From NCBI RefSeq assembly GCF_006874705.1, contig NZ_CP035382.1, positions 3,472,001 through 3,536,000 of the forward strand: a DNA stretch of 64,000 bases, read 5' to 3'. Numbering within the stretch: position 1 is the first letter of the stretch; each line of letters begins with the position of its first letter. Under the pieces are notes generated by a model, which saw only the letters and a list, made by a program, of their open reading frames with translations, was not told the DNA's origin and did not search any database. Positions 29,485 to 40,089 of the stretch are shown piece after piece. Both the position numbers and the translations under genes were made by a program. Source of the DNA: Leclercia adecarboxylata (GTDB taxonomy: Bacteria > Pseudomonadota > Gammaproteobacteria > Enterobacterales > Enterobacteriaceae).

Positions 29485-31604
29485 TTAACGTGCTGCTGTA
29501 AACGACATATTTCTGGTAGCAACGCGATAAGCAGACCGATTTGCTGCAGCACCAGCGGCGCTTTGCTCTCGGCACCCGGTTCAATATGCGAAATGCGTTG
29601 CGCCAGTTCGGTCAGGGCCTGCTGAACACGAGGTTCATCCGCCGGACGTTGATGAAGCGCATCATCCACGTAGCAAACGGCGTCATCAAGCAGGGCCAGG
29701 ATGGCTGGACTGGTCAGCCGCTCGCGATGCGCGCCCAGCGCCGAAATGTAGCTGGTAAAGGTATGATTCAGGCACAACAGACGGAAGGCGACTTCGCGCG
29801 TTTCCGCTGTCGCTCGCGGCTCGGTGGACATATTCGAGACCACCGAAGCCAGTTCTGCATCGCGATTATAGGCGTCACGTCGGGCTATGCGATACGCCAG
29901 GCGGTTATCGCGGCCCTGGTGATACTGCTCGAGAATGGCGTCCAGATACCGGCAGTTGGCATTCATCGCCTGATCGAGTACCCGCGGCAGATTACGGAAC
30001 CGCCAGTCCGGCCAGATAAAGCTCACCGCAGCCCAGGCAATGGCGCAGCCGATCAGGGTATCAATGATGCGCGGCAGTGCTACTTCAAAGCCTTCCCCAA
30101 GCAGGTTGAAACAGAGCAGCACCAGCAGAGTAATAAACATGGTGGCGTGCGCGTACTGCACATTGCGAAACGCAAAAAAGAGCACCCCAGTGATCACAAT
30201 TAAGATCAGCTGGCCTTCCAGTGAGGGGACGAAGTAAAGGATAGGCAGTCCGATAGCGACCCCCACCAGCGTACCGAGAATACGCAGCGCCAGCCGGTGG
30301 CGGGTGGCATTATAGTTGGGCTGGCAAACAAACAGGCTGGTCAGCAAAATCCAGTAGCCATGGTTAAGGCCGGTTATCTGTATAAAGGCGTAGCCAATAC
30401 AGAGCACCACCGACATCCTCACCGCATGGCGAAACAGCGCCGATTCCGGCGAAAAGTTGCGACTTAAGCGCAGCCACATATCGCTAAAACTGTGCAGACT
30501 ATCGTCGGCTAGCTGGTTTTCAACATCATTACCGGGCATTGCCAGCGCCTGCTCGGATTCGATGGTGGCGAGCTGGGCATCAATGGCGCGCAGGTTGTTC
30601 AGCAGGAAACCCAGGGCTTTCATCTGTTCGGCTGAGGTCCCGCTGGCCTGGACGCGATCGAGTGCCGCATCCAGGTGCGTGAAGGCCCGCTCAAAACGCG
30701 GATCGTGCTGATAAGGGGTGCGCAGCAGGATGGATTGCGACAGCTGATGACAGGCCTGAGACTGCATGGAGAGCAGGCGCTGGAAGCGAAACATCACGTC
30801 GCTGTAGCGAAACTTCTCGCGCAGGTCGGCGTACTGGATATGCGAGGAACTGGCGCGCTCGTGAATATCCTGTGCGACAAAATAGTAATGCAGGGTCCGG
30901 CGGGTGCCGCGCTGACCGCGATCGCCGCGTAAACGGGTAAGCAGGGAGGCTTTGGTCTGGTTCAGCGTGGTCACCAGTTGGCCGTTCGCCAGGGCCAGAT
31001 CGTACAGCGGCGCCTGACCGTCACCTTCAATATCCGGGTCAAAGAGCCGGGACTTGAGTTCCAGATAGTGCGCCAGCTGCTCATAGCTGCGGGCCAGATT
31101 GTCCTGCAACGGGCGAATGGGGAAGATCAGGTGCCCGGAGAGAGTAAGCAGGTTATACCAGACCGCTCCCAGGAGCAGGAGCACCGGCTGTTGATACCAC
31201 TGGTCGTAAAGCGATACCCCCAGCATGGTATAGATAGCAATCAGCAGCGCGCCAAAGGCGATAGTGGCATAGCGTTGGCCCAGCCCGCCCAGTAGGATAA
31301 AGACGCTGGTGGAGAGCATCAGCCCGATGGCGAAAAGCCACGGCCAGGGGAAGAGCAGCTCCACCGACGCCGAGGCGATAAAAAAGCAGATCAGCGTGAT
31401 AACCAGATTGCGCAGCCGACCGGCGAGACGGTCATCCAGATCGGCCAGCGCCCCGGCGACGACGCCCAGCGTCAGCGGAATGGTCAGCTTCACGTCGCCC
31501 AGCCACCAGGGCAGGGCGGTGCTGCCACACAGGGCAATAAAGATCCTGGCGTTGTACAGCCAGGCGCTGTTGAGAGTGTAGCGGCGAATCAGCGGGCTTA
31601 GCAT
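29469..31604 (-). CDS. yccS: YccS/YhfK-family inner membrane protein
   Basis: A 711-residue protein with two sets of about five membrane segments (residues roughly 15-160 and 400-520), each followed by a cytoplasmic helical region, as in FUSC/YccS and aromatic-acid efflux proteins of the AaeB kind. Length and sequence match E. coli YccS (about 717). Transport function is suspected from the family but not shown. It lies 18 bases after yccF and the two are probably one unit. Confidence 0.93.
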   Translation of the reverse strand: MLSPLIRRYTLNSAWLYNARIFIALCGSTALPWWLGDVKLTIPLTLGVVAGALADLDDRLAGRLRNLVITLICFFIASASVELLFPWPWLFAIGLMLSTSVFILLGGLGQRYATIAFGALLIAIYTMLGVSLYDQWYQQPVLLLLGAVWYNLLTLSGHLIFPIRPLQDNLARSYEQLAHYLELKSRLFDPDIEGDGQAPLYDLALANGQLVTTLNQTKASLLTRLRGDRGQRGTRRTLHYYFVAQDIHERASSSHIQYADLREKFRYSDVMFRFQRLLSMQSQACHQLSQSILLRTPYQHDPRFERAFTHLDAALDRVQASGTSAEQMKALGFLLNNLRAIDAQLATIESEQALAMPGNDVENQLADDSLHSFSDMWLRLSRNFSPESALFRHAVRMSVVLCIGYAFIQITGLNHGYWILLTSLFVCQPNYNATRHRLALRILGTLVGVAIGLPILYFVPSLEGQLILIVITGVLFFAFRNVQYAHATMFITLLVLLCFNLLGEGFEVALPRIIDTLIGCAIAWAAVSFIWPDWRFRNLPRVLDQAMNANCRYLDAILEQYHQGRDNRLAYRIARRDAYNRDAELASVVSNMSTEPRATAETREVAFRLLCLNHTFTSYISALGAHRERLTSPAILALLDDAVCYVDDALHQRPADEPRVQQALTELAQRISHIEPGAESKAPLVLQQIGLLIALLPEICRLQQHVNQLPE

Positions 31605-31622
31605 GAGCGCACGGGATCCTTG

Positions 31623-32069
31623 TTACGGAAAACGACGGCGGGCGTTGGCTTCCCGCGCGGCACGGGCAACTTCCACCGGGACGACCCGGCGTCCGACAGG
31701 CCACAAGGCAATGGCGGCAATTTTAAAATTGGCGATCCCGACCGGGATACCGATAAGCGTCAGGCACTGGGCGATCCCCGCCGCAATGTGCATCACGCAC
31801 AGCCACCAGCCGAAAAAGATCAGCCACAAGATATTGAGCAGCGTTCCGCCGGTGTTCATCAGCGCGCTTTTGCTGTCAGGCTCCAGCTCGTCCACGTGAA
31901 CGGCTTCGTTACCGTACGGAACCAGTGACAGTTTGGTGATCTCCCAGCAGGAGCGCGTCAGCGGCAGGGTGAAGATCAGCACCACGCTGACCAGCGTTGC
32001 CAGCAGCCAGGCGAGCGTGGTGGCAAAACCACCCAGGACAAAATTCAAAATATTCAGAACGGTACGCAT
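31623..32069 (-). CDS. yccF: YccF-domain inner membrane protein
   Basis: A 148-residue protein with two YccF (DUF307) repeats, each with paired hydrophobic segments (FVLGGFATTLAWLLATLVSVVLIF; WLIFFGWWLCVMHIAAGIAQCLTLIGIPVG). The glycine-rich motif IGIPVGIANFKIA is typical. The function is unknown. It probably forms an operon with yccS and diverges from helD. Confidence 0.93.
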   Translation of the reverse strand: MRTVLNILNFVLGGFATTLAWLLATLVSVVLIFTLPLTRSCWEITKLSLVPYGNEAVHVDELEPDSKSALMNTGGTLLNILWLIFFGWWLCVMHIAAGIAQCLTLIGIPVGIANFKIAAIALWPVGRRVVPVEVARAAREANARRRFP

Positions 32070-32192
32070 AAAACCTCAATTCTTTCCATAATGTTGAAGC
32101 CCTGCTGATTGTAACGTTTTTTTGCGCTGGAGCACCTGAAAACTGGCAGTTAAACTATCAGGCAATTTCTCACGTCGTGGATCGGGCTGGAC

Positions 32193-34247
32193 ATGGAACT
32201 GAAAGCAACTTCGTTAGGCAAACGCCTGGCACAACATCCGTACGACAAAGTCGTTCTGCTCAATGCCGGGGTGAAAGTCTCTGGCGAACGCCACGAATAC
32301 CTCATTCCCTTCAATCAGCTGCTGGCCATTCATTGTAAGCGCGGCCTGGTCTGGGGCGAGCTGGAGTTTGTCCTGCCCGAAGAGAAAGTGGTGCGGCTGC
32401 ACGGAACGGAGTGGGCGGAAACCCAGCGTTTTCACCACCATCTGAATACGCTCTGGCAGCAATGGAGTGTTGAAATGAGCGAGGTGGCGGCGCAGGTACT
32501 GCAAAACGCGCTGAATGACATTTCCACCAGCAATGAGCAAAACAGCTGGCTGACGCGGGAAAAAACGCTGGGCCTGCAGCAAAAAATTACGCAGGCATTA
32601 CAGGCGCTCCCCCTGTCGGTCTCGCGGCTGGAAGAGTTTGATAACTGCCGGGACGCCTGGCGTCAGTGCCGGGCCTGGCTGGACGATATTGACCGGAGCC
32701 GGCTGGCGCACAACCAGGCGTGGACCACCGCCATGCTCAGCCAGTATGCCGACTTTTTTGCCGATATTGAGTCATCTCCTCTCAACCCGGCCCAGGCCCG
32801 GGCAGTGGTTAACGGCGAGCAGTCGCTACTGGTGCTGGCGGGGGCCGGCAGCGGCAAAACCTCGGTGCTGGTGGCGCGGGCGGGCTGGCTGCTGACCCGC
32901 AATGAAGCGGCTCCCGAGCAAATCTTACTCCTGGCATTCGGCCGCAAGGCGGCCCAGGAGATGGATGAGCGGATCGAGGCCCGGTTGCATACCCGCGACA
33001 TTACCGCCAGAACTTTCCACTCCCTGGCCCTGCACATCATCCAGCAGGGGAGCAAAAAGGTGCCGGTCGTCAGCAAGCTGGAGAACGACACCGTGGCGCG
33101 GCAACAGATTTTTATCGAGGCCTGGCAACAGCAGTGCAGCGAGAAAAAAGCGCAGGCCAAAGGGTGGCGTCAGTGGCTGGAAGAAGAGCTTGACTGGAGC
33201 GTGCCGGAAGGCAGTTTCTGGCAAAACGAAAAGCTGGCGCGTCGGCTGGCTCCGCGGCTCGATCGCTGGGTGAGCCTGATGCGAATGCACGGCGGCGCGC
33301 AGGCCGAGATGATTGCCGGCGCGCCCGAGGCGATCCGGACCCTGTTTTCGAAGCGGGTGAAGCTGATGGCTCCGCTGTTAAAAGCGTGGAAAACCGCCCT
33401 TAAGGAAGAAAATGCCGTCGATTTTTCCGGGTTGATCCATCAGGCCATCATTATTCTCGAGAAGGGGCGCTTTATCAGCCCGTGGAAGCACATCCTGGTG
33501 GATGAGTTTCAGGATATCTCCCCCCAGCGCGCGGCGCTGCTGGCGGCGCTACGGGCGCAGAATAAGCACACCACCCTGTTTGCCGTAGGGGATGACTGGC
33601 AGGCGATCTACCGCTTTAGCGGCGCGCAGCTGTCGTTGACCACGGCGTTCCACCACTACTTTGGCGAGGGCGATCGTTGCGATCTGGATACCACCTACCG
33701 CTTTAATAACCGGATCGGTGAGATCGCCAACCGGTTTATCCAGCAGAACCCGCATCAGCTGGCAAAACCGCTGAACAGCCTGTCGGCCGGGGACAAAAAA
33801 GCGGTCACGCTGCTGGCTGAAGATCAGCTCGATGCCCTGCTGGATAAACTGAGCGGTTACGCCAGGCCGGAGGAGCGCATTCTGGTGCTGGCGCGCTATC
33901 ACCACCTTAAACCTGCCAGCCTGGAGAAAGCTGCGACCCGCTGGCCGAAATTGCAGCTCGATTTTATGACCATTCACGCCAGTAAGGGGCAGCAGGCGGA
34001 TTACGTCATTGTGGTGGGGTTGCAGGAAGGGAGCGATGGCTTCCCGGCACCTGCGCGTGAATCGGTAATGGAGCAGGCTCTGCTGCCGGCAGTGGAAGAG
34101 TTCCCCGATGCGGAAGAGCGGCGATTACTGTATGTGGCGATCACCCGCGCCCGTCACCGCGTCTGGCTGCTGTTTAACAAAGAGCAGCCTTCACGCTTTG
34201 TGGACATTTTGAAGGAGATAGATGTACCGGTGGCGCGAAAACCGTAG
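32193..34247 (+). CDS. helD: DNA helicase IV
   Basis: A 684-residue superfamily 1 (UvrD-like) 3'-5' helicase. Walker A is AGAGSGKTS (about 213-221), motif II is VDEFQDISPQR, motif III GDDWQAIYRFSGA, motif V TIHASKGQQADYVIVVG and motif VI RLLYVAITRARHRVWL. The N-terminal 190 residues match the extra domain of E. coli HelD. It acts in recombination and repair. REP palindromes follow the gene. Confidence 0.97.
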   Translation: MELKATSLGKRLAQHPYDKVVLLNAGVKVSGERHEYLIPFNQLLAIHCKRGLVWGELEFVLPEEKVVRLHGTEWAETQRFHHHLNTLWQQWSVEMSEVAAQVLQNALNDISTSNEQNSWLTREKTLGLQQKITQALQALPLSVSRLEEFDNCRDAWRQCRAWLDDIDRSRLAHNQAWTTAMLSQYADFFADIESSPLNPAQARAVVNGEQSLLVLAGAGSGKTSVLVARAGWLLTRNEAAPEQILLLAFGRKAAQEMDERIEARLHTRDITARTFHSLALHIIQQGSKKVPVVSKLENDTVARQQIFIEAWQQQCSEKKAQAKGWRQWLEEELDWSVPEGSFWQNEKLARRLAPRLDRWVSLMRMHGGAQAEMIAGAPEAIRTLFSKRVKLMAPLLKAWKTALKEENAVDFSGLIHQAIIILEKGRFISPWKHILVDEFQDISPQRAALLAALRAQNKHTTLFAVGDDWQAIYRFSGAQLSLTTAFHHYFGEGDRCDLDTTYRFNNRIGEIANRFIQQNPHQLAKPLNSLSAGDKKAVTLLAEDQLDALLDKLSGYARPEERILVLARYHHLKPASLEKAATRWPKLQLDFMTIHASKGQQADYVIVVGLQEGSDGFPAPARESVMEQALLPAVEEFPDAEERRLLYVAITRARHRVWLLFNKEQPSRFVDILKEIDVPVARKP

Positions 34248-34254
34248 CGGTGTG

Positions 34255-34400
34255 TTGCCCGGTGGCGCTGCGCTTACCGGGCTTACGGATGGTGCGGCCT
34301 GATGTCCGGCGGCGCTGCGCTTGCACGGGCCTACGGGTGTGCGGGTCGACGGTTTTGGGCTTTTCGTAGGCCGGGTAAGGCGAAGCCGCCACCCGGCAGG
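34255..34400. repeat. REP/BIME cluster between helD and mgsA
   Basis: Units GCCCGGTGGCGCTGCGCTTA and a second GTCCGGCGGCGCTGCGCTTG, then the opposite orientation GTAGGCCGGGTAAGGCGAAG, lie between the convergent helD and mgsA. They share sequence with the clusters near 8.2 and 49.7 kb. Confidence 0.88.
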
Positions 34401-34408
34401 GCGGGCAC

Positions 34409-34867
34409 TTACTTCAGGCGTTCAGCCAGATAGCGCTGATAATCTGGGATCAAAATCTCCACCTGGTCGTTGAACTGCGGAGAGGCAATGATAAAGTCCG
34501 CCGTCGACAGGTTGGTGGCGACGGGAATATTCCACACCGTTGCCAGACGCAGCAGCGCTTTGACGTCCGGATCGTGCGGTACGGCATTCAGGGGATCCCA
34601 GAAGAAGATCAGCACATCAATTTTTCCTTCCGAAATCTGTGCACCCACCTGCTGATCGCCGCCCATGGGGCCGCTCAGCATGGCATTAACCTCCAGCCCG
34701 GTTTCGCGATGAATCAGGTTACCGGTGGTCCCGGTGGCAGAAAGGCGGTGTTTTTCCAGCAGGGATTTGTGACGCTGTACCCAGTTGAGCAGCATCTGTT
34801 TGCAGTGATCGTGCGCCACCAGCGCGATATGTTTGCGGTCCGGCAGTGTGCGGGTTGTGAGTTCCAT
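34409..34867 (-). CDS. mgsA: Methylglyoxal synthase
   Basis: A 152-residue cytoplasmic enzyme, same length as E. coli MgsA. It converts dihydroxyacetone phosphate to methylglyoxal and phosphate, an overflow bypass of lower glycolysis. The catalytic Asp71 ([11 protein letters not shown]), the phosphate-binding TGTTGN at 45-50 and Asp101-type segment [14 protein letters not shown] are all visible. It ends next to a REP cluster. Confidence 0.98.
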   Translation of the reverse strand: MELTTRTLPDRKHIALVAHDHCKQMLLNWVQRHKSLLEKHRLSATGTTGNLIHRETGLEVNAMLSGPMGGDQQVGAQISEGKIDVLIFFWDPLNAVPHDPDVKALLRLATVWNIPVATNLSTADFIIASPQFNDQVEILIPDYQRYLAERLK

Positions 34868-34946
34868 AATCTCTATCCGTTAGTTAACTGGTTACAGATT
34901 ACTGGAAGCACCTGATGCTGCAAGGGAAAGGGATAAAAAATGCGGC

Positions 34947-35609
34947 TCAGGACGAGGGTTGTTGCTTCGCCCATTGCAGAAAACGGCGGCGGGTCTCGGG
35001 ATCGGCCTGGGCAAACCAGTATTTTAGCCGCTGCTCTGTCAGATTCTGCGACTGCGGGGGCGGCATATCCAGCTCGGAGACGCCGGATAACAGAGTGCTG
35101 TCATCGGCCATGGTGGTGGAGAACTGCGGTAGCGAGGCGCTCTGACCGGCTTTGTTATAACGCTCGGTATCGTACTCATAGTTCACGCCGGTCGGCGTGT
35201 CGGTGATCGCCAGAATATCCAGCTTCACCGGGATCGGGGTCGCATCGCCATCCAGTAATTCAATATGCGGTGAATGATCAAAAAGTTGTGACTCTTTTTC
35301 TGTTTCCAGTCGGGGAAGGCTAAAATTAACCTGACTGATGCGCTGAGTGTTAAAGCTGGCGACCAGAGGAGGGGAGATATAGACCCGCTCTTCATGATTG
35401 CCGAGGCGAATGGTCTTCTCTACCCGAAACACAATCTGATGCGGGCCGTTATCCAGCTCGATGCTGTCCGCACCGCGCAGCAAGGAACTGGAGACTTTTT
35501 TTCCGTCCAGCACCAGCAGGTCGATGTCCGTAGAGAGCCGCAGCGTTGTGGCAAAAACGCAAACCGGCATGAGCAGCGCAAACAGACTCCAGGCAATGCC
35601 GGTTTTCAT
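34947..35609 (-). CDS. csgI: DUF2057 periplasmic protein (YccT/CsgI, curli inhibitor)
   Basis: A 220-residue secreted protein with signal peptide [20 protein letters not shown] and the DUF2057 domain ([40 protein letters not shown]). In E. coli and Salmonella, YccT (CsgI) acts outside the cytoplasm and lowers curli fibre assembly. It matches in length and context, between mgsA and yccU. The 172-base gap to yccU contains both divergent promoters. Confidence 0.9.
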   Translation of the reverse strand: MKTGIAWSLFALLMPVCVFATTLRLSTDIDLLVLDGKKVSSSLLRGADSIELDNGPHQIVFRVEKTIRLGNHEERVYISPPLVASFNTQRISQVNFSLPRLETEKESQLFDHSPHIELLDGDATPIPVKLDILAITDTPTGVNYEYDTERYNKAGQSASLPQFSTTMADDSTLLSGVSELDMPPPQSQNLTEQRLKYWFAQADPETRRRFLQWAKQQPSS

Positions 35610-35780
35610 AAAAAGCCCTCTTAAAAGACGCGCGTCATGAATAATGTATCAAAATTTTTCTTCAATCATATTTACTAACATATAGACATAAGCCGGCAAT
35701 TTGCCCTCATGCAGACGTATGGGATGACAGGTTGCTCTCACTGCATGGATATTGATGTTGAACACGCCAGGAGGAAGTTC

Positions 35781-36194
35781 ATGAAACAGAACGATATTGC
35801 TGAGATCCTTTCCACCACCCGAACCATTGCGCTGGTGGGGGCAAGTGACAAACCCGATCGCCCGAGCTATCGGGTGATGAAATATCTGCTCGATCAGGGC
35901 TATCACGTGATCCCGGTATCGCCAAAAGTGGCAGGTAAAACATTGTTAGGCCAGCAGGGGTACGGCACCCTGGCAGAGGTACCGGAAAAAATCGATATGG
36001 TGGATGTATTCCGTAATTCTGAAGCTGCCTGGGGCGTCGCGCAGGAAGCCATTGCCGTCGGGGCGAAAACCCTGTGGTTACAGCTTGGGGTAATTAACGA
36101 ACAGGCAGCAGTGCTGGCGCGTGACGCGGGAATGAACGTGGTGATGGACCGCTGCCCGGCGATTGAGATCCCTCGACTGGGGATGGCGAAGTAA
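35781..36194 (+). CDS. yccU: CoA-binding Rossmann-fold protein YccU
   Basis: A 137-residue protein of the CoA-binding domain family (succinyl-CoA synthetase alpha-like Rossmann fold). The nucleotide loop is [19 protein letters not shown] and the conserved [15 protein letters not shown] ends the protein. Function unknown. The frame extends 24 codons up, but the ATG chosen has a GGAGGAAG ribosome site and gives the E. coli length. Confidence 0.94.
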   Translation: MKQNDIAEILSTTRTIALVGASDKPDRPSYRVMKYLLDQGYHVIPVSPKVAGKTLLGQQGYGTLAEVPEKIDMVDVFRNSEAAWGVAQEAIAVGAKTLWLQLGVINEQAAVLARDAGMNVVMDRCPAIEIPRLGMAK

Positions 36195-36228
36195 TAAAAA
36201 ACCCGGTTAGCCGTTGGCTACCGGGTTT
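36195..36228. terminator. yccU/hspQ terminator
   Basis: AAACCCGGTTAGCC and GGCTACCGGGTTT form a stem with a short loop between the convergent genes. On the minus strand it is followed by a T-rich run. Confidence 0.85.
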
Positions 36229-36232
36229 CTGG

Positions 36233-36610
<378 letters not shown>

Positions 36611-37801
36611 TTACATGATGCGACAGGCAAATCCTTTCAGATACAGCCCTTCCGGATAGGTAGCGATCACCGGATGATCGGCCGCCTGACGGAACTGCTC
36701 TATAAATTGTACATCACGGCCAGCATCTACAGCGGCATCCGCGATAATTTTCTGGAACAATTCGGTGGTCATCAGGCCGGAACAGGAGAACGTCAGCAAC
36801 ACGCCACCCGGATTAAGCAGCTGGATCGCGAGCATATTGATGTCTTTATACCCACGGCAGGCGCCCATCAGCTGGTTTTTGTTCTCGACGAATTTCGGCG
36901 GATCCATCACGATAACGTCAAACTTCTCACCCTGGTCGCGATATTTGCGCAGCAGCTTGAAGACATCATCGCGCACAAATTCGGCTTTGCTCAGATCCAG
37001 CTTGTTCAGCTCAACGTTCTGTTTCGCCACGTCCAGCGCTTCCTGAGACGTGTCGACGCTCACAACCTGGCTGCAGCCGCCCATCAGAGCTGAAACCGCA
37101 AAACCACCGGTATAGGAGAAGCAGTTCAGCACGCGTTTGTCGGCGACGTACTGACGGGTCGCCAGACGGCTGTCGCGCTGATCGAGGTAGTAACCGGTTT
37201 TATGGCCACCCTGAATATCCACCAGCAGTTTCATGCCGTGCTCTTCGATAGGCAGCAGGGCCGGCGGCAGTTCACCGGTGACCGGGCCCTGGGTCAGCTC
37301 CATACCCTCTTTTTTACGCACCGCAACGTCGCTGCGATCGTAAATAGCGCATTCAGGATACTGCGCCTGCAGGGCGCTGATTAACGCCGCGCGCTGATAT
37401 TCAGCACCCGCACTTAACAGCTGCAGCACCAGGAAGTTACCGAAACGGTCGATGGTCACCCCCGGCAGACCGTCGGATTCACCGGCGATCAGACGATAGC
37501 TGTCCAGCCCGTCGCGTTTTGCCAGCCAGTCGCGCCACTGCTGCGCCTGCTGCAGACGGCGAACGAAGAAAGCGATGTCGATGGTTTCATCTTTATCGAA
37601 GGTCCAGACGCGGGCGCGGATCTGAGACGCTGGCGAGTATGCGCCGCGCGCCAGCCATTTCCCCTGATGATCAACAATATCGATGGTTTCACCGAGGTTG
37701 GCTTTGCCTTCCATACGCGCAACCGCGCCGGAGAAGACCCAGGGATGGCGGCGCAACAAGGATTTCTCGCGCCCTTTGGCTAACACTAAACGTACACTCA
37801 T
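36611..37801 (-). CDS. rlmI: 23S rRNA m5C1962 methyltransferase RlmI
   Basis: A 396-residue methyltransferase with an N-terminal PUA domain (about 1-80), a linking beta-hairpin domain and a Rossmann SAM domain ([20 protein letters not shown]). The catalytic cysteine is probably in [10 protein letters not shown]. It methylates C1962 in 23S rRNA. It is collinear with E. coli RlmI and stands alone, with a non-E. coli gene pair inserted after its promoter side. Confidence 0.97.
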   Translation of the reverse strand: MSVRLVLAKGREKSLLRRHPWVFSGAVARMEGKANLGETIDIVDHQGKWLARGAYSPASQIRARVWTFDKDETIDIAFFVRRLQQAQQWRDWLAKRDGLDSYRLIAGESDGLPGVTIDRFGNFLVLQLLSAGAEYQRAALISALQAQYPECAIYDRSDVAVRKKEGMELTQGPVTGELPPALLPIEEHGMKLLVDIQGGHKTGYYLDQRDSRLATRQYVADKRVLNCFSYTGGFAVSALMGGCSQVVSVDTSQEALDVAKQNVELNKLDLSKAEFVRDDVFKLLRKYRDQGEKFDVIVMDPPKFVENKNQLMGACRGYKDINMLAIQLLNPGGVLLTFSCSGLMTTELFQKIIADAAVDAGRDVQFIEQFRQAADHPVIATYPEGLYLKGFACRIM

Positions 37802-37976
37802 AATTTACTATTCTGTCGATTCCAGGGAAATGGCGCGTAGAGTAGCACAGATGGTCAGGGGCAATCATCTGCGGACACTATTGAGCGTTTCGGCACAATT
37901 TAAAATCGCTCTGGCACATTACCCCTTTGCTGCGGGATTTACATTGATGTTTCCAGCTCAGCAAAAGGAAACTCGA

Positions 37977-38534
37977 ATGAAAAAGCACATTGCAATCGCA
38001 GCAGCCACTCTGGCGGGGATGAGTTTTACGGTCTCAGCGGCATTACCTTTCAGCATCAACAGCCGGGATATTTCCGGCGAACAGCGATTAACCCAGAATC
38101 AGGTCTTCGACGGCTTTGGTTGTCATGGCGGCAACGAATCGCCGCAGCTGACATGGAAAAATCAGCCGCAGGGTACGAAAAGTTTTGCCATCACGGTGTA
38201 TGACCCCGCTGCGCCTACCGGCAGCGGCTGGTGGCACTGGACGGTGGTGAACATTCCTGCACAAACGCAGGAGCTCCCTGCCGGTGCCGGCAACCAGAAT
38301 AACGAGAAACTACCCGCAGGAGCTGTGCAGGGACGTAATGATTTCGGTTACTCTGGCTTTGGCGGCGCGTGCCCGCCGGAAGGAGACAAGCCTCACCCGT
38401 ACCAGATAACCGTCTGGGCGCTGGATGTGGATAAACTGCCCATCGATAAAAGCGCCAGCGGCGCACTGGTCGGTTTCATGCTCAACAGCCACGCGCTGGC
38501 GAAGGCGCAATTAACCGCAACATACGCAAGATAG
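37977..38534 (+). CDS. Periplasmic PEBP (YbhB/YbcL) family protein
   Basis: A 185-residue protein with signal peptide MKKHIAIAAATLAGMSFTVSA and a phosphatidylethanolamine-binding (Raf-kinase-inhibitor-like) domain. The family's ligand-site segments are seen: GGNESPQLTWKN, ITVYDPAAPTGSGWWHWTVVNIP and GGACPPEGDKPHPYQITVWALD. E. coli paralogs are cytoplasmic YbhB and periplasmic YbcL. An AAAGGAA site precedes the ATG; a start 98 codons upstream would remove the signal peptide and is rejected. The gene is absent from this place in E. coli, and the AraC-type gene follows after 10 bases. Confidence 0.9.
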   Translation: MKKHIAIAAATLAGMSFTVSAALPFSINSRDISGEQRLTQNQVFDGFGCHGGNESPQLTWKNQPQGTKSFAITVYDPAAPTGSGWWHWTVVNIPAQTQELPAGAGNQNNEKLPAGAVQGRNDFGYSGFGGACPPEGDKPHPYQITVWALDVDKLPIDKSASGALVGFMLNSHALAKAQLTATYAR

Positions 38535-38544
38535 GGGTCGACCG

Positions 38545-39333
38545 GTGCAGGATTTTCATTTTCAACATAAACATCTGACCGCGGCTGAGGTCAGTGCCAG
38601 CAAAATGCATCGCCTGCATCAGGTTAAGCTGTTTTATCCTGCCATCTGCCATATTACGCACGGCAGTAAGGTGATTATTCATGAGGATAGCCGTCTTGTT
38701 GCCACCCCCGATGAGCTGATCATTATCCCGGCGAATACGCCGATGGAGATCGTTAATCAGCCAGCGCAGGGCATTTTCCATTCTGATTTGCTGCTGTTGT
38801 CGCCGGATATTATCGCGGCGTTTAAAGCCCATTACCTGCAATCCTAGCCGCGCAGCAAAACCGACTCGCTCTGTGCGCCGCTCAGCGAAGGGCTGGCCTT
38901 TATGTGGGGCAACCTGTTGCATGCAGTCCGGCATGATTTTCCCGACGAACTGCAAAAGCATCAGGCTTTCGGGCTGCTGCTGGCGCTGCTGCATGATGGG
39001 GTGGCGGGGCCGCTGCTTATCGAACGCAACGTCAATCTCACCGAGCAGGTACGGCAGTTCATCATGATGTCACCCGCCCGGGCATGGACCGCGCAGGATG
39101 TTGCCAGTCGCCTGGCCGTCAGCGTGCCGACTCTACGCCGACGCTTACGCGAAGAGTCGCACAGCTTTCGCCAGATCGTGGAGGAGGTGCGCATGGCGGT
39201 TGCGCTGTCTCAGTTACAGTCGACACGGCTGTCTGTCGGTGAGATCGCCATGCAGTGTGGGTACCTTTCCAGCTCGCGTTTTACGGCCCGTTTCCGCCAG
39301 CATTACGGGTGCTTACCCAAAACGTTACGCTAA
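38545..39333 (+). pseudogene. AraC-family regulator interrupted by an in-frame amber codon
   Basis: One reading frame of 262 codons encodes an N-terminal cupin-like sensor (MQDFHFQHKHLTAAEVSASK, DELIIIPANTPMEIV) and a C-terminal AraC HTH pair (TAQDVASRLAVSVPTLRRRL; SVGEIAMQCGYLSSSRFTARFRQHYG). Codon 101 is TAG (38845-38847), with the same frame continuing on both sides and no other damage. Start is GTG with AGGGG upstream, ten bases after the PEBP gene. The part after the stop could restart at the ATG at 38902 and give a 143-residue DNA-binding half. It may be a recent pseudogene, a suppressed gene or a sequencing error. Confidence 0.85.
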
Positions 39334-39395
39334 TCGTCCGGCCATAATTTGCTATTCTTGTGGTTCAGGGCCAGACACGGATAAGGGGAAATATC

Positions 39396-39677
39396 ATGGC
39401 AAAAGTCTGCACAATCGCGTGGGTTCACGGCACGGTTCAGGGGGTTGGCTTTCGTTATAGCACCCAGCGTGAAGCTACAGATCTGGGGTTGACCGGGTAC
39501 GCGCGCAATATGGATGACGGCAGCGTTGAGGTGGTGGCCTGCGGCGAAGCGGAACAGGTCGACAAACTGCTTGCCTGGCTTAAAGCGGGCGGGCCCCGCA
39601 TCGCCCGGGTTGAAAAGGTCCTGTCAGAACCGCATCAACCCGACCGGGACTACGTCAATTTCGGTATTCGCTATTAA
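39396..39677 (+). CDS. acyP: Acylphosphatase
   Basis: A 93-residue acylphosphatase (YccX) that hydrolyses acyl phosphates such as acetyl phosphate. The catalytic Arg20 ([11 protein letters not shown]) and Asn38 ([12 protein letters not shown]) are intact. The ATG chosen has GGGGAAAT upstream and matches the E. coli N-terminus. Its stop codon overlaps that of the convergent tusE by four bases. Confidence 0.96.
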   Translation: MAKVCTIAWVHGTVQGVGFRYSTQREATDLGLTGYARNMDDGSVEVVACGEAEQVDKLLAWLKAGGPRIARVEKVLSEPHQPDRDYVNFGIRY

Positions 39678-40003
39678 ATGCACTTCACGGGCTTAGGCAG
39701 GCCGGCGATTTTGGTCGCCTGTTTTGCCGGGCCTTTCGGGAACAGTCGATACAGATAGCGGCTGTTGCCTTTCTCCTCGCCATACTTATTGGCCATCGCT
39801 TTCACCAGCATGCGGATGGCCGGGGAGGTGTTGAATTCAAGATAAAAGTCACGCACGAAACGCACCACTTCCCAGTGCTCCGGCGTCAGGGCGATAGACT
39901 CTTTTTCGGCAATGATGGCCGCCAGCCCTTCGCTCCACTGGCTGGTCTCTTTCAGATAGCCTTCGCTATCGGTCTCAATCTCTTTACCTTCAAAGTTCAG
40001 CAT
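39674..40003 (-). CDS. tusE: Sulfurtransferase TusE
   Basis: A 109-residue DsrC-family protein. The C-terminal cysteine (GLPKPVKC followed by Ile) takes sulfur from TusBCD and passes it to MnmA for 2-thiolation of U34 in tRNAs. It is nearly identical to E. coli TusE (YccK). Two earlier ATG/GTG codons could add up to three residues; the start chosen gives the family length. Confidence 0.96.
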   Translation of the reverse strand: MLNFEGKEIETDSEGYLKETSQWSEGLAAIIAEKESIALTPEHWEVVRFVRDFYLEFNTSPAIRMLVKAMANKYGEEKGNSRYLYRLFPKGPAKQATKIAGLPKPVKCI

Positions 40004-40048
40004 AATCATCACAGGTTTATCGAAAACTGCGGCAGTTTACCAAAAAAG

Positions 40049-40074
40049 AAAGCCCCGCATAAGCGGGGCTTTTT
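40049..40074. terminator. yccA terminator
   Basis: AAAGCCCCGC and GCGGGGCTTT form a stem with loop ATAA and A/T tracts on both sides, between yccA and the tusE promoter region. Confidence 0.88.
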
Positions 40075-40089
40075 ATACAGCACTGAGGG

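Noticed and set aside
37683..37976. Longer version of the PEBP gene starting upstream
   Set aside because: It would overlap rlmI on the other strand and bury a good signal peptide; the inner ATG has a ribosome site.
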